The notes under the pieces are model-generated. The model had not been told where the DNA came from, searched no databases, and saw only the letters and a program-made list of their open reading frames with translations. Source: Rhizaria sp. SCN 62-66 (lineage: Eukaryota; Rhizaria, unplaced). From it: a DNA stretch of 48,369 nucleotides. Location of the stretch: positions 1 to 48,369 of the forward strand of contig MEDY01000221.1 in assembly GCA_001724265.1 (NCBI GenBank), in the 5' to 3' direction. The position numbers and the translations under genes were made by a program. Positions 47,701 to 48,369 of this stretch are shown piece after piece (the stretch's first letter is position 1; every line of letters begins with the position of its first letter).

Positions 47701-48369
47701 CCCGAGCAGAGCGACGCCGTGCCCGACGGCGCCGCCCCGCCCGCCGCGGCCGTGGCCGCCACAGCGCTCGCGGGCGCCGCCGTGGCCAGCCTGTCCGCGG
47801 GTGCCTCGGCGGCCTCGACGCCCCCGCGCCAGCTACCCTTCGACGCGGCCCTCGCGCTGCTGCTGCAGCTGCTGCGCGCGGCCGCGCCCGACGCCGCCGC
47901 CGCGCCCGGCACCGTCGCGCACACCAAGGCTCAGCTGCTGGCTGCGCTGCGCGCCGCGCCGCCCGCCGCCGCGGCCTCCGCGCGCGCCGTCGCCGCCGCG
48001 CTGGGGCTGTCGCTGGCGGTGCCGCCGCGTGTGGCGCTCGTCTTCGGCGGGCCCGACGCGGACGGCCGCGGCTTCGCGCCCCCGCGCCTCTGGCTCGCGG
48101 GTACCGCCACGCCGCTCTACGACCCCGCCGCGTGCGCGGAGATGACGCGCGCGCTCGCCGCGGCTCGCGGCCACGCGCGCGCCGCGCTCGCGCGCACGCA
48201 GCGCGGGGCCGTGCGCTCCCGCAACCGCGCCGCGAGCGCCGCCTCAGCTGGCGCTGCTGCTGGCGCTGGCGCCGCGCCTCTGTCTGCGGCTGCGGCCGCG
48301 GCTGCGGCTGCGGCCGCGGCGAGCAACGACGCCGCGGCGCTGGAGCAGCAGCTGCGGCTGATGCGCGCG
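44719..48369 (+). CDS. Giant low-complexity protein, truncated by the window edge
   Basis: The frame is open from 44644 to the last base of the window without a stop. The first ATG is 44719 (MNPQFEPPPARALLLKSQLQ), giving at least 1,217 residues. I checked each line in this frame. Residues 130-700 are rich in SQSQ, Gly-His and Tyr-Gly repeats (YSHGHGYGYNYAHGY, RSHSQS, AYGPTPAYGPAPA). A less repetitive part begins near residue 690 (LQVGDLMALTMAPARLRAE) and includes CDCPSCDCSG with four closely spaced cysteines (about 755), an Asp/His run, and VALVFGGPDADGRGFAPPRL followed by LWLAGTATPLYDP near residue 1100-1135. I recognise no family. The right end is missing, so any C-terminal domain that could identify it lies outside the window. 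Confidence 0.68.
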   Translation, partial: MNPQFEPPPARALLLKSQLQSLSSRSSASSTAMLASASHSTASITARISGPVPAPTAGAWPTHLPASSPTASSAALVSAPPRSAPSGFAAPAPRASLVMTAGNSYVSVGVAPSRPLSLLMPAAGSSAFILSSTSPISGSGSASPPAALHSQSNSQSQPQPLSQSLAQSLASSISPAVVSRVQLTLAQARQPHLPLQPAGTHAHGHVHGPYSPDLGLGGAPVVGACLLGQGQGLLGKPTVTSRGVAAVQMASRAAAAAAASASASASGVAPVVLPPPPPSTGPRGLGLSVSVTSSYGHGHSHSHLDSPSQFAASRLLPPQRLAASASHPGLAAGSAAGSAATTPAYGPTPAYGPAPACGPAATTVAAAATPSNALLSALPSSLRPSSALGALASAGSSSAGSGPGSGTGSGAGLTSAVSHSRSHSQSPAVSPCVGAVPVGRPRASAQAQYLLHSQSHSSSQPLPQPQSRGPRHQLYSHGHGYGYNYAHGYDADADSDSQSDCGGGAVRPSRQPLRGRYGPSALTAAAAAAATGAGAGAGVGEWSGAESGAEDSATEQQPQQPQHFGRRQRQQPQRGARRVAAATRGDSADADSAAAAASAAATHAGSRAQSRAQSRAQSRAPTPPPRGARAAHGHGAYGYSEGDGDGHDGYNCGDNGDLSDAHRGGAPQLHSQSASSLHSQPQAQSQAQLQVGDLMALTMAPARLRAEAALAAGVLRETVGLFNDVVAAAAAAAEAAAAGRPVSVHESEGGTLADHCDCPSCDCSGTHAAAAATRAAAAARAAADDNEDHDYDHDDADDEGELYLAPSAATTAVLISAAAARARLDAVFGAPRWVPRGTPACARRHRTTLPAPAPRALSLLAPGGARTLLPLFDDGLHALAAAAAGAAAASDGAAAQVLCSAPQPPSALPPGPDHGGHGLLDAADADSGAGEGWTAAAVAALARVALAAGLQPTAPSVAETLSGSDLLGAALAAASASNSSGSGGSGGVYDGFFEPEQSDAVPDGAAPPAAAVAATALAGAAVASLSAGASAASTPPRQLPFDAALALLLQLLRAAAPDAAAAPGTVAHTKAQLLAALRAAPPAAAASARAVAAALGLSLAVPPRVALVFGGPDADGRGFAPPRLWLAGTATPLYDPAACAEMTRALAAARGHARAALARTQRGAVRSRNRAASAASAGAAAGAGAAPLSAAAAAAAAAAAASNDAAALEQQLRLMRA

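Overview
The window looks like nuclear DNA of a unicellular eukaryote. It has spliceosomal GT-AG introns, very large Ala/Gln/Ser/Gly-rich proteins, and purely eukaryotic gene families: an INO80 actin-related protein (Arp8), eIF1, an FKBP-TPR co-chaperone, a Sec20-like SNARE, a WDR44 orthologue, an SLC27-type acyl-CoA synthetase and a Frizzled-like receptor. Exons are GC-rich and full of homopeptide runs; spacers and most introns are much more AT- or pyrimidine-rich. The gene mix (Frizzled-like receptor, FATP, WDR44 with an N-terminal FFAT motif) suggests an opisthokont- or amoebozoan-like protist or an early fungal lineage. I cannot name the species.

Thirteen protein genes are supported. From left to right: WDR44-like (-), coiled-coil hypothetical (+), Sec20-like with a His-rich tail (+), His/Gln-rich hypothetical (+), mitochondrial-type membrane protein (-), giant Frizzled-like receptor (+), FKBP-TPR (-), Arp8 (-), giant low-complexity protein (+), eIF1 (-), Dpy-30-like small protein (+), FATP/very-long-chain acyl-CoA synthetase (-), and a giant low-complexity protein cut by the right edge (+). 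Most genes sit in divergent pairs sharing a 0.2-0.9 kb spacer. No rRNA, tRNA, CRISPR array or intact transposon was found. I worked out nine introns by hand from phase and homology (121-183 bp). All nine have C at donor +4 and G at +5, usually GTACGT.

The most interesting signal is an in-frame TAG that appears to be read as sense. In the WDR44 gene a single TAG lies in a glutamine run, between a conserved N-terminal FFAT motif and the conserved WD40 domain, all in one frame. In the giant gene at 32-38 kb a TAG is followed directly by 166 more in-frame codons of the same composition, ending in TGA. If both are sense, none of the twelve complete genes ends in TAG (eight TGA, four TAA). That fits a nuclear code in which UAG is a sense codon, plausibly glutamine, though unusual introns are not fully excluded.

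The 27.0-28.1 kb spacer is a second oddity. It holds a roughly 420 bp block of about 15% GC, followed by a ladder of directly abutting perfect duplications: three different 15-bp units, each doubled, end to end. Other points are tandem Frizzled cysteine-rich domains on a 2,807-residue receptor, a very large insertion in the acyl-CoA synthetase, and His-rich segments in several neighbouring proteins.
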